NCBI GenBank assembly: GCA_014238445.1
Contig: JABABC010000083.1
Coordinates: forward strand, 1-14,934
DNA from: Coxiellaceae bacterium
GTDB taxonomy: Bacteria > Pseudomonadota > Gammaproteobacteria > Coxiellales > Coxiellaceae
Length of the DNA: 14,934 nt
Reading direction: 5' to 3'
The notes beneath the pieces were generated by a model. The model did not search any database and was not told the origin of the DNA. It saw nothing but the letters and a program-made list of their open reading frames with translations. A program made the translations under genes and the position numbers. Every line of letters begins with the position of its first letter. Position 1 is the stretch's first letter. Positions 7,327 through 14,402 of this stretch are shown here, piece by piece.

Positions 7327-8853
7327 CTAATGAGCAATCGGTGTTGCTTTGTTTAAATCAACCTGTTTCGTGAATAATGCGAGTGGTATGCTGCAGATCA
7401 GTAGGATGGCAACACTGTGATACGCATCAATATAGGCTTGCAGTGAGGCTTGTGCGAGCAGTGTATTTTGTAGTTGTGAAATGGTGGTTGGATCTTGTAA
7501 CGATAGATGTTGTTGTTGAGCCCATTGTTGAAGGTTAGGGTTAAAGGGGTTGAGTGTCCCTCCCATTTGATTCCAGTTTATTTGTGATAGGCGACTGACT
7601 AAGGTACTGAGTAGGGAGATGCCAACTGAGGTGCCTAACATGCGACCATAACTAAAAAGACCTGAGCCGTCAGTGATATCTTTAGGGTTCAATGTTGCTA
7701 AGGCAAATGTTGATAGTGGGACCATTAACAAGCCTAAGCCAAAGCCAAACGCTAAGTTATCTTTAATAATAGTATTAAACGAGGCATCCAGCGTTACGTG
7801 AGAGAGTAATACTGCGCCGTAACTGAGACTTAAAAGACCAGCGCTAATGATGTATTTAGCGGGTATGCGTTTCATTAACATGGCGCTGATAGCCATCGCG
7901 AATGCACTAAATAGGCCCATGGGGGCAATGGCTAACCCAGCATGAATCGCATCGTAGTTAAAGAGCGTTTGTAACATGATGGGTTGTAAGGTGAGCGTGC
8001 CGAAAATACAGCCAGCATAGATCGCAAAAATAATGGTGCATAATAAAAAGTTGCGGTCTGAAAATAGCTTGAGCTTAACAGCGGGGTTCGATGTTTTGAG
8101 GCTATGTATCGTGAAGAAGGTCAGCCCAATGATACTAAGCACCATAAACGTCACAATGGTGCGTGATTGCAGCCAGTCTTGTGTGTTGCCTTGATCTAAG
8201 AATAATTGCAAACACCCTACGCCAATCACCATGAAAATAATGCCTTCCCAATCGAAGGGGCGTGATTGCGCTTTGGTTATTGGGATAAAGACCCAGGCCA
8301 TGATGACACCAATGATGCAAAAGGGTACGTTCATGTAAAAAATCCATCGCCAGGTGGAGTAATCAACGATGTATCCTCCTAGTGTAGGCCCCATGACGGG
8401 TGCCACCATAATGCCCATGCCCCAGATAGCCATGGCCTTACCTTGTTGGTTGAGAGGAAAGCTTTGTCGTAGTATTGATTGGGATAATGGAATTAAAGCA
8501 GCACCAAAAGCCCCTTGAAATAAACGAAAAATAACCATGGTCGTTAAGCTGTTACTTAACCCACATAAACACGAAAACGTTAAAAAGCCAATGATATTGG
8601 TCATGAGGAGTTGTTTCATACCAATGCGATCACTTAAGAACCCTGTTAATGGAATCATGATAGCTGAAGCAACCACGTAAGACGTTAAGATCCAGGTAAT
8701 TTGATCGGAGTTGGCTCCCAGTGAGGCCATCATGTCAGTGAGTGCGACGTTAACTACGGTACTATCTAAGACTTCTAAAATCGCGATAGTCATGACAGTG
8801 ATGACAATCAGCCAAGTGCGTATGGTGGGTTGAGTGTTAAACGAGTTATTCAT
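7327..8853 (-). CDS. emrB: EmrB-type multidrug efflux permease (MFS, DHA2 family)
   Basis: This 508-aa inner-membrane drug:H+ antiporter belongs to the 14-helix EmrB/QacA family and is the permease of an EmrAB-TolC type tripartite pump. Family marks are motif D1 LDSTVVNVAL (29-38) in helix 1, motif A GFLSDRIGMK (71-80) between helices 2 and 3, the antiporter motif GIMVAPVMGPTLGGYI (147-162) in helix 5, and WRWIFYMNVP (168-177). Its length matches E. coli EmrB (about 512). The start ATG overlaps the emrA stop as ATGA, so the two are translationally coupled, with emrA first. Substrates are unknown; E. coli EmrB exports hydrophobic acids, uncouplers and nalidixic acid. The outer-membrane TolC partner is not in the window. 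The gene ends in TAG. Confidence 0.94.
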   Translation of the reverse strand: MNNSFNTQPTIRTWLIVITVMTIAILEVLDSTVVNVALTDMMASLGANSDQITWILTSYVVASAIMIPLTGFLSDRIGMKQLLMTNIIGFLTFSCLCGLSNSLTTMVIFRLFQGAFGAALIPLSQSILRQSFPLNQQGKAMAIWGMGIMVAPVMGPTLGGYIVDYSTWRWIFYMNVPFCIIGVIMAWVFIPITKAQSRPFDWEGIIFMVIGVGCLQLFLDQGNTQDWLQSRTIVTFMVLSIIGLTFFTIHSLKTSNPAVKLKLFSDRNFLLCTIIFAIYAGCIFGTLTLQPIMLQTLFNYDAIHAGLAIAPMGLFSAFAMAISAMLMKRIPAKYIISAGLLSLSYGAVLLSHVTLDASFNTIIKDNLAFGFGLGLLMVPLSTFALATLNPKDITDGSGLFSYGRMLGTSVGISLLSTLVSRLSQINWNQMGGTLNPFNPNLQQWAQQQHLSLQDPTTISQLQNTLLAQASLQAYIDAYHSVAILLICSIPLALFTKQVDLNKATPIAH

Positions 8854-9848
8854 GCCGTGGGCTGTGTGGCATCAATCGTGACGGTGGCACTGGCGCCTAA
8901 GCGCAGAGGGAATTGTGGCTCATCATTTTTAATTAGTATTTTGACAGGAAAACGTTGTGTGACTTTGACCCAGTTGCCGCTTGCATTTTCTGCTGGAACC
9001 AGTGAGAAGCTATTTCCACTACCGATACTGATGCTATCAACAATGCCGTGGTAAGGGTGGTGGGGGTATAAGTCGGTGGTAATCGTTGCGGTTTGTCCAG
9101 GGTGAATGTGCTCCAGTTGGGTTTCTTTAAAGTTAGCATCGGCCCACCAGTGTTGTGTATCAACCACAGCAAAGATGGTGTTGTAGGCCATGAGTTGGTC
9201 GCCGGGGCGTGTGCTGAAGTTAGCGACGTAGCCATCACAGGGTGAAAAGATGTGGGTGTATTGAAGGTTTAGTTGTGCCGATTGAACATCAGCTTTAGCG
9301 ACTTTGACGGCTGCATTTTGTTCGCCAGGGTCGCCGAGTTGTTTTTGTGCGGAAGCGAGAGCGCTCTGCGCTTGAGATAAGGAAGCTTGACTGACAGAGA
9401 GATCACTGGTGGCTTGATCACCTTGTGCTGGGGCGGCGAGCTTTTGTTTGACGAGACTTAATATGCGTTGGGTATTTTTTTGTGTATTGATGAGAACCGC
9501 TTGTGCTTGAGCGACATTGGCTTGTGCTGTTTTGATATCAGCATTTTTGGATGCAATATCTTGTTGTGTATTAGTGAGATTCGCTTTGGCTTTATTGAGC
9601 GCAATGATAAAGGGGCGTGGGTCAATCTGAATAAGGAGCTGGCCGGCTTTGACTGCTTGATGATTTTTAATGAGGACTTTTTTGACGGAACCTTCGATTT
9701 GAGGGGCAATATGTATCACGTGTGCTTGGATGTACGCGTCATCTGTACTGGGGTGGTAGGCCTGGTAGCGGTAATAGAACACGCCGATGACAGCTAAAAT
9801 AAGGCATAATATTATGGCAATCAAAGGTTTAAGTGTGAATGTGCGCAT
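8850..9848 (-). CDS. emrA: EmrA-type membrane fusion protein (HlyD family)
   Basis: This 332-aa periplasmic adaptor is anchored by one N-terminal helix (about 8-24) and bridges EmrB to a TolC-like outer-membrane channel. The segment STDDAYIQAHVIHIAPQIEG (34-53) is the usual HlyD/EmrA entry into the lipoyl domain. Residues about 83-200 form an Ala/Gln-rich coiled-coil hairpin with a second lipoyl half-motif, FSPCDGYVAN (201-210). GNWVKVTQRFPVKI (291-304) is typical of EmrA. The frame stays open to 10007, but those extra 53 residues look non-coding and would run into holD, so I start at ATG 9848, directly before the membrane helix. The ribosome site is weak (ATATCTCG), so the start is less certain than the family. 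It overlaps emrB by 4 bases. Confidence 0.92.
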   Translation of the reverse strand: MRTFTLKPLIAIILCLILAVIGVFYYRYQAYHPSTDDAYIQAHVIHIAPQIEGSVKKVLIKNHQAVKAGQLLIQIDPRPFIIALNKAKANLTNTQQDIASKNADIKTAQANVAQAQAVLINTQKNTQRILSLVKQKLAAPAQGDQATSDLSVSQASLSQAQSALASAQKQLGDPGEQNAAVKVAKADVQSAQLNLQYTHIFSPCDGYVANFSTRPGDQLMAYNTIFAVVDTQHWWADANFKETQLEHIHPGQTATITTDLYPHHPYHGIVDSISIGSGNSFSLVPAENASGNWVKVTQRFPVKILIKNDEPQFPLRLGASATVTIDATQPTA

Positions 9849-9874
9849 CGAGATATATCTTGTTGGTGATCTTG

Positions 9875-9888
9875 GGTATAAATATACC
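9875..9888. promoter_or_regulatory. GGTATA-AA-TATACC palindrome in front of emrA
   Basis: Perfect 6-base inverted arms around AA lie 27 bases upstream of the emrA start and include -10-like TA-rich sequence on the minus strand (TATATT). An operator for a dimeric repressor over the emrAB promoter is plausible. No regulator gene is adjacent. Confidence 0.3.
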
Positions 9889-9904
9889 ATAAACTGTTTT
9901 AGAG

Positions 9905-9921
9905 AACGACGGGTAGTCGTT
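9905..9921. promoter_or_regulatory. AACGAC-N5-GTCGTT inverted repeat in the emrA/holD divergent region
   Basis: Perfect 6-base arms around GGGTA lie in the 152-base gap between emrA and holD. The position suits an operator acting on either gene. It has no T-run, so it is unlikely to be a terminator. Evidence is symmetry and location only. Confidence 0.28.
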
Positions 9922-9940
9922 GTCTTATCAAGAACTTCAC

Positions 9941-9970
9941 TAGACAGGCAAGATGCAGTCCCTGTACAAT
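9941..9970 (+). promoter_or_regulatory. Candidate sigma-70 promoter for holD-rimI-metN-metIQ
   Basis: TAGACA (9941-9946, one mismatch to TTGACA) and TACAAT (9965-9970, one mismatch to TATAAT) are 18 bases apart. Transcription would start about 25 bases before the holD start codon. It is the best -35/-10 pair seen in this gap, and no equally good pair is seen before rimI or metN. Confidence 0.45.
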
Positions 9971-10000
9971 CGCTTAGCGAATTTTTGAAGGGGTATGGGG

Positions 10001-10492
10001 ATGTCATTCAGTCATCAGCAAGTGAGTGTGTTGCAAGCGATGGGCATTGATGTGTGGCGCTCTAATGAAACGAGTGCTGAGACGGTTTCCTCCGTCGATC
10101 ACACACGTTATTGGACTGTCCAGGCACAGTGTCAGTCATCAGGCAATACGTGGTTATGGTTTTTAGGGGACGTTGAGCCTACTGAGCCGGAGTTAAGCTT
10201 GCTCGCGAAGATTCTCCAAGCGGTTCAGTTGCAGGTCGTTCATCGGCCATGGTTATCATTCGATGAATTAAAGCAACTGCAACCACAAGTGTTAGTGTGT
10301 TTGGGTGTCGATATGGCAAAAAATGCGTTTGATCTGCCAAAGACGGTCTCCATCGGTTGGCAAGGTGAGCACCCATTATGTCAGCGTAGCTTAGTCACGC
10401 ACACATTATCAGAGATGTTGCAGCAACCCGCTTGTAAAAAAACGGTGTGGCGTGATTTACAAGCATTACAGCCTGCTGTGCTAGGTGGGTAA
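10001..10492 (+). CDS. holD: DNA polymerase III psi subunit (HolD)
   Basis: HolD (psi) joins chi (HolC) to the clamp loader of DNA polymerase III and so links it to single-strand binding protein. This 163-aa protein is somewhat longer than E. coli HolD (137 aa). The N-terminal segment VLQAMGIDVW (10-19) matches the LQQLGITQW region of E. coli. Near the C-terminus, a run of Leu, Pro-Ala and basic residues ending in KKTVWRDLQAL resembles the E. coli end. The middle is poorly conserved, as usual for this family. ATG 10001 is chosen because AAGGGG lies seven bases upstream; ATG 9995 would be too close to that site. The position directly before rimI, as in E. coli, is strong support. Its end lies seven bases before the rimI start. 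Confidence 0.82.
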   Translation: MSFSHQQVSVLQAMGIDVWRSNETSAETVSSVDHTRYWTVQAQCQSSGNTWLWFLGDVEPTEPELSLLAKILQAVQLQVVHRPWLSFDELKQLQPQVLVCLGVDMAKNAFDLPKTVSIGWQGEHPLCQRSLVTHTLSEMLQQPACKKTVWRDLQALQPAVLGG

Positions 10493-10499
10493 CATCACA

Positions 10500-10976
10500 A
10501 TGATCCATGACACCACTGTTTCTATTCGCCCTATGACACCTCGTGATGTTTCTGTAGCGACACAGATTGCAAAGACTGTTATGCCATACAGCTGGAGTAA
10601 GGCAGTTTTTCAGGATTGTTTGCACGGGGATTATCAGGCATGGGTGATGATGCAGGGTCCATTAGATATTGCTAATGCGGTATTAGGTTTTATCGTGTCT
10701 TTAGTGCAAGTAGGAGAAGGGCAAATTCTTAATATTGCATTACGCGAGCGGGGGCAAGGGAAGGGCTTTGGGCGTCAGTTGGTTCAGCACGCTTTATCAC
10801 ACATGCAGCAACAAGCTGTGAAGCGGGTTTTTTTAGAAGTGAGAGACTCTAATCATGAAGCTATCGCGTTTTATCAATCACTGGATTTTCAAGCCGTTGG
10901 TAGACGACGGGATTATTATCGTACTGATGAAGGGCGAGAAGATGCCATCGTGATGGAGTGGTCTAAGCAGCCCTGA
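10500..10976 (+). CDS. rimI: Ribosomal protein S18 alanine N-acetyltransferase (RimI)
   Basis: RimI is a GNAT-family enzyme that transfers acetyl from acetyl-CoA to the N-terminal alanine of ribosomal protein S18 in the cytoplasm. This copy has 158 aa. The acetyl-CoA binding loop RGQGKGFGRQL (84-94) follows strand 4 (ILNIAL, 76-81). FLEVRDSNHEAIAFYQSLDF (111-130) contains Glu113 and Tyr125 at the places of the catalytic residues proposed for Salmonella RimI. The end, RRDYYRTDEGREDAIVM, is a clear RimI signature. ATG 10500 gives the usual N-terminus; a GTG at 10485 inside holD would add five residues. It is followed by metN after 45 bases on the same strand, so it is likely within one transcript. 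Confidence 0.94.
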   Translation: MIHDTTVSIRPMTPRDVSVATQIAKTVMPYSWSKAVFQDCLHGDYQAWVMMQGPLDIANAVLGFIVSLVQVGEGQILNIALRERGQGKGFGRQLVQHALSHMQQQAVKRVFLEVRDSNHEAIAFYQSLDFQAVGRRRDYYRTDEGREDAIVMEWSKQP

Positions 10977-10987
10977 GAGTATTAATG

Positions 10988-11006
10988 TGTCATGCCTATC
11001 ATGACA
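10988..11006 (+). promoter_or_regulatory. TGTCATG-N5-CATGACA inverted repeat in the metN leader
   Basis: Perfect 7-base arms around CCTAT lie between rimI and metN and end 15 bases before the metN start, just upstream of its ribosome site (GTGAGAAG). It has no T-run. It could be an operator or an mRNA hairpin tuning metN translation. It does not resemble the E. coli MetJ box (AGACGTCT), and the 45-base gap is too short for a SAM riboswitch. Confidence 0.4.
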
Positions 11007-11021
11007 GTGAAGTGAGAAGCC

Positions 11022-12053
11022 ATGATCCAGTTAGACAATATTCAAAAGTCCTATCATCATCAAGGGCAGTGGGTTCCCATTTTAAAGTCAGTGAGTTTGC
11101 AAGTTGCTCGCGGAGAGATTTATTGCGTGATTGGAAAAAGTGGCGCGGGTAAAAGCACCTTGTTGCGATGTGTGAATCAGTTAGTACCTGTTGATGAAGG
11201 TCATGTGATGGTGGATCAAGTGCGTGTTGGTGATTTGTCTGCACGAGAATTGCGAGACTTTCGTAAGCGCATTGGTATCATCTTTCAACATTTTAATTTA
11301 TTGGAATCGAAAACGGTGTGGGGGAATATCGCGCTTCCTTTGCAGTTATTAGGGTATTCAGCGCAAACCATAGAAGCACGTGTTGCACCGTTATTAGCCT
11401 TGGTCGATTTAGAAGCTCAGCGAGAGCAAACACCCAGTCAATTAAGTGGTGGACAAAAACAGCGTGTTGCTATTGCTCGTGCTTTGGCAACAGAACCGGA
11501 TGTATTGTTATGCGATGAGCCAACTTCAGCTTTAGATCCTGAATCGACACAATCTGTGATTCAACTCTTACGCAAGATTAATCGTGAGATGCAGTTAACG
11601 TTGTTGTGGATCACACATGAAATGGATGTGGTAAAAGCCGTGGCGGATCGAGTTGGTGTGATGCATGCCGGTGAATTAGTGGAAGAAGGGTCTGTCGAAG
11701 CCTTATTCGTTAACCCTCAAAAAGACATCACACGACGTCTAACGTTGTCATCGTTACACGCAGATCTTCCTGATATTGTTCAGGAAACACTGCAAGACAA
11801 TCCGGGTCCCAACTTATCTTTAGTGGCTCGTTTGATGTTCACGGGAGAGGCGACACACGAACCTATTTTAACGCAATTATATGATGAGCTACATGTCACC
11901 GTGAATATTCTGCAAGCGAATTTGGATCATGTTGGGCATGCGGTGATGGGTTTTGTGTTGTGTCAGTTTATCGGTGAATCGTCGTTGGTGAAGCAAGCCA
12001 TAGTCCATTTGCGTGAGCGTGGTATTGTGATTGAGGAAATAGGCTATGCTTAA
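11022..12053 (+). CDS. metN: Methionine import ATP-binding protein MetN
   Basis: MetN is the cytoplasmic ATPase of the MetNIQ importer for D- and L-methionine. This copy has 343 aa, the same length class as E. coli MetN. ABC motifs are Walker A GKSGAGKST (38-46), Q-loop Gln89 in IIFQHFNLL, signature LSGGQKQRVAIARAL (141-155), Walker B VLLCDEPTSALD (161-172) and switch His199. Residues about 262-343 form the C-terminal NIL domain, which in E. coli binds methionine and shuts transport down when the cell has enough (trans-inhibition). The presence of this domain separates MetN from other polar amino-acid ATPases. The last 8 bases overlap the start of the permease fusion gene, implying coupled translation. 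Confidence 0.95.
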   Translation: MIQLDNIQKSYHHQGQWVPILKSVSLQVARGEIYCVIGKSGAGKSTLLRCVNQLVPVDEGHVMVDQVRVGDLSARELRDFRKRIGIIFQHFNLLESKTVWGNIALPLQLLGYSAQTIEARVAPLLALVDLEAQREQTPSQLSGGQKQRVAIARALATEPDVLLCDEPTSALDPESTQSVIQLLRKINREMQLTLLWITHEMDVVKAVADRVGVMHAGELVEEGSVEALFVNPQKDITRRLTLSSLHADLPDIVQETLQDNPGPNLSLVARLMFTGEATHEPILTQLYDELHVTVNILQANLDHVGHAVMGFVLCQFIGESSLVKQAIVHLRERGIVIEEIGYA

Positions 12054-13497
12054 TGCGACAATGGTAGCTATTTTAGGTTTCGCAACTTGGCAAACCTGTG
12101 TGATGGTTTTAGTGTCCAGTTTATTGGGTATTGGTTTAGGTTTGGGTGTTGGGATTATTCTATTTGTTTGGCGTCACCCTGAGTTGCAGCCTCGACCTTG
12201 GTGCTACCAGTGTTTAGGGCTTGTAGTCAACGTCACGCGTTCAGTACCGTTTATTATTTTATTAATCGGCATTATTCCGTTCACGCGTTGGTTGGTGGGA
12301 ACCTCTATTGGTACTCCTGCAGCCATGGTGCCTTTGGTGATTGCTGCTATTCCTTTTTATGCGCGCATTGCAGAGTCTGCCTTTGAAGAAGTGCCGGGTG
12401 GGTTGATTGAAACAGCGCATGCTATGGGCGCAACGCATGCTCAATTTATTCGCCGTTTTTTATTGCCAGAAGCACTACCTGCTTTAGTGAAAGGTGCAAC
12501 ACTCACAGTGATTGGTTTAGTGGGTTATTCAGCTATGGCGGGCACTGTGGGTGGCGGTGGTTTGGGTGAGTTAGCCATTAATTATGGTTATCAGCGATTT
12601 GATGTCTGGGTGATGTTAGAGACAGTGATTATTTTAGTGGTTTTAGTGCAGCTGATTCAATGGTGGGGTGATCACTTAGCGCGTACGCGTCGTGTGTTAT
12701 CAACGGTGTTGTTCAGTGTGTTAATTTTGTTAGCTGGTAGTGTGGTATCTTTATGGAATGCTCACAGTCACGAATCAACAGTGCGTGTGGGTGTGATTTC
12801 AGGGCCTATGCAAGAAGTCATGGCTGTGGCACAACGTGTTGCACAGCAAGATGATCATTTGCGGATCAAGGTGGTTGCCTTTGATGATTATATTCTACCC
12901 AACACAGCATTAGCCGATGGTGATATCGATGCGAATATTTTTCAGCATACCCCTTATCTAAACACGCAAATTCAAGCACGGGGCTATGCATTAACTCCGC
13001 TGGCTAAACTCTTTATTTATCCCATGGGTTTTTTCTCGGTGCATGATGATAATTTGAACCAATTAAAATTGGGTGATCGTGTGGCTATCCCAAATGATCC
13101 GAGTAATCAGGGGCGAGCATTATTGCTATTGCAGTCTAGCGGCTTGATTACCTTGCGACCCGATGTGGGTTTATTGGCAATGCCTCGTGATATTATCCGT
13201 AACCCTAAACAATTACGTTTTGTAGAAATACCTGCTGCGCAATGCCCACGAGCATTACCCGATGTGGCTATGGCCGCTTTAACCAATGATTTTGTGGTGC
13301 CTGCAGGTTTTACACTGCATCAAGCGTTGTTGCATGAACAATCTGATGCGCCTTATGCCAATGTGATTGTGGTACAAACGTCTCGAAAAGATGAGGCTGT
13401 GTTGCAGATATTAACAAAGGTGATGCACTCACAGCCTGTGATTGATAAGACCATGGCCTTATTCCCAGGTGGTGCGGCTATTATTGCGTGGGATTAG
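12046..13497 (+). CDS. MetI-MetQ fusion: methionine ABC permease joined to its substrate-binding domain
   Basis: This 483-aa protein contains two proteins that are normally separate. Residues 1-215 are MetI: five membrane helices, FIILLIGIIPFTRWLVGTSI (69-88) and the EAA coupling motif around ETAHAMGATHAQFIRRFLLP (122-141), which contacts MetN. A sixth hydrophobic segment lies at 217-237. Residues 245-483 are MetQ: VRVGVISGPMQEV (246-258), FDDYILPNTALADGDIDANI (279-298), AIPNDPSNQGRALLLLQ (347-363) and the FPGGAA end (473-478). As MetI normally ends inside the cell, the added helix places MetQ in the periplasm. That helix ends in LAGS (229-232) where a lipoprotein would have LAGC. The frame is continuous. 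GAGGA eight bases upstream supports ATG 12046. No other metQ is present here. The domain calls are secure; the exact transport mechanism of a fused form is inferred. Confidence 0.93.
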   Translation: MLNATMVAILGFATWQTCVMVLVSSLLGIGLGLGVGIILFVWRHPELQPRPWCYQCLGLVVNVTRSVPFIILLIGIIPFTRWLVGTSIGTPAAMVPLVIAAIPFYARIAESAFEEVPGGLIETAHAMGATHAQFIRRFLLPEALPALVKGATLTVIGLVGYSAMAGTVGGGGLGELAINYGYQRFDVWVMLETVIILVVLVQLIQWWGDHLARTRRVLSTVLFSVLILLAGSVVSLWNAHSHESTVRVGVISGPMQEVMAVAQRVAQQDDHLRIKVVAFDDYILPNTALADGDIDANIFQHTPYLNTQIQARGYALTPLAKLFIYPMGFFSVHDDNLNQLKLGDRVAIPNDPSNQGRALLLLQSSGLITLRPDVGLLAMPRDIIRNPKQLRFVEIPAAQCPRALPDVAMAALTNDFVVPAGFTLHQALLHEQSDAPYANVIVVQTSRKDEAVLQILTKVMHSQPVIDKTMALFPGGAAIIAWD

Positions 13498-14276
13498 CCT
13501 TCTGGTTTTGGTGTCGGTATTGCACCAGGACCTTGTGTTTTACCTGATTTAAAGGCGTCCTCTATTTTGTTTGTAAATTGAATACCTTCTTCCTTAGATT
13601 CATGATCTAAGAATGTCTCTATGTTCTCTTTGATAGAAGAGTTCTGTTCTGAGTCAGATGAGTCGGTTTTAAGTTTTTCTTCAACCCTTTCTGCGAGGTG
13701 TGATGGGCCTTCGTTTATAGAATCAATCTCTGCGACAGAGGTTGGGTCGGTTATTTCAGCTGCAAAAAGCTCACTCTCAGTTAATTGGGCATCAAGAACA
13801 ATCTGTTTAGCCTCTGTTTCTTCCGCTGTTACTTCCTCTGTTGCTTCCTCAAGGGTTAGGATGAGGCCGTTAAGATCGATTTGATGTTCTAGGTCTTCTT
13901 CTTGTGTGGTTATAGCCTGGTTGGCAGCAGCTGTTTGATCAGCCATAGCTTGATTGGCCGCTGCTTGTTGTTCTTGTAGTTTTTCAAGAAGCTGCTGTTG
14001 TCGGATGTGTTCTTCAGCTCCGTATTTTTTTATTTCGCGTTTTGAGTCAACAGCTCCGTAATTCTCAAAGTACTCTAGTGCAAGTTCACTCGTGCTTCTG
14101 ATCAGAGTATTTTGTGCGGGCTTTGATAATTGATTAAAGGCAATAGGGCTATTGGCATTTTTAAGGGTGTTATCGATCATGGTTGTAATGATGTGTGGGT
14201 GATCATGCGCAAAAGCGGCAACTCGAGTGTTTTTATTGAGTGTTGTATTAGTCCATTTTGGCTGTCTTTGGTTCAT
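13494..14276 (-). CDS. Hypothetical acidic coiled-coil protein
   Basis: I do not recognise this 260-aa protein. It has no signal peptide or membrane helix. Residues 1-75 are mixed and mildly basic. Residues about 76-130 are Gln/Ala/Glu-rich and probably coiled coil, with AAANQA repeated at 106-111 and 117-122. Residues about 128-240 are strongly acidic, with clusters such as EEATEEVTAEETEAK (143-157) and many Ser and Asp. The end is Gly/Pro-rich. The only ATG near the 5' end (14276) has a poor ribosome site. Its stop overlaps the metIQ stop by 4 bases in convergent orientation. Low complexity, charge and coiled coil resemble many secreted effectors of intracellular bacteria, but no effector domain is seen. 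It is probably real, since one frame stays open for 260 codons with consistent composition. Confidence 0.6.
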   Translation of the reverse strand: MNQRQPKWTNTTLNKNTRVAAFAHDHPHIITTMIDNTLKNANSPIAFNQLSKPAQNTLIRSTSELALEYFENYGAVDSKREIKKYGAEEHIRQQQLLEKLQEQQAAANQAMADQTAAANQAITTQEEDLEHQIDLNGLILTLEEATEEVTAEETEAKQIVLDAQLTESELFAAEITDPTSVAEIDSINEGPSHLAERVEEKLKTDSSDSEQNSSIKENIETFLDHESKEEGIQFTNKIEDAFKSGKTQGPGAIPTPKPEG

Positions 14277-14321
14277 TGTGTTTCGGTAAATAGTTATTAA
14301 GCATCTTATTTTAGCACTTAA

Positions 14322-14331
14322 CCCTTAAGGG
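14322..14331. repeat. CCCTTAAGGG palindrome in the gap before the hypothetical gene
   Basis: A perfect 10-base palindrome lies 46 bases upstream of the hypothetical gene and 72 bases beyond the thioesterase stop. It has no loop, so it suits a protein-binding site better than a hairpin. It may be chance. Nothing else is evident in the 126-base gap 14277-14402. Confidence 0.2.
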
Positions 14332-14402
14332 AATATTAAAATCTACCAATAAAAGCGCCAGTTAGGGTGGTTTTTAGCCATAATATTGAATTTTCAGGCT
14401 GT

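Noticed and set aside
9468..9797. A 109-residue plus-strand frame, rich in Cys, Phe and Gly, inside emrA
   Set aside because: It is an antisense shadow of the Ala/Gln-rich coiled-coil coding region; it has no ribosome site or context.
9970..9986. TCGCT-T-AGCGA followed by five T as a terminator
   Set aside because: A one-base loop cannot form a hairpin, and the site lies between a good promoter and the holD start, where a terminator makes no sense.
9849..10007. N-terminal extension of EmrA by 53 residues
   Set aside because: The extension lacks family similarity, precedes the natural membrane anchor and would overlap the divergent holD start and its promoter. The start at 9848 is preferred.
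10977..11021. SAM riboswitch or MetJ box before metN
   Set aside because: The 45-base gap is too short for a SAM riboswitch and contains nothing like AGACGTCT; only the TGTCATG/CATGACA repeat is present.
13621..13884. An 87-residue serine-rich plus-strand frame
   Set aside because: It is the mirror of the acidic Glu/Asp-rich segment of the minus-strand gene, which typically produces Ser-rich shadows.
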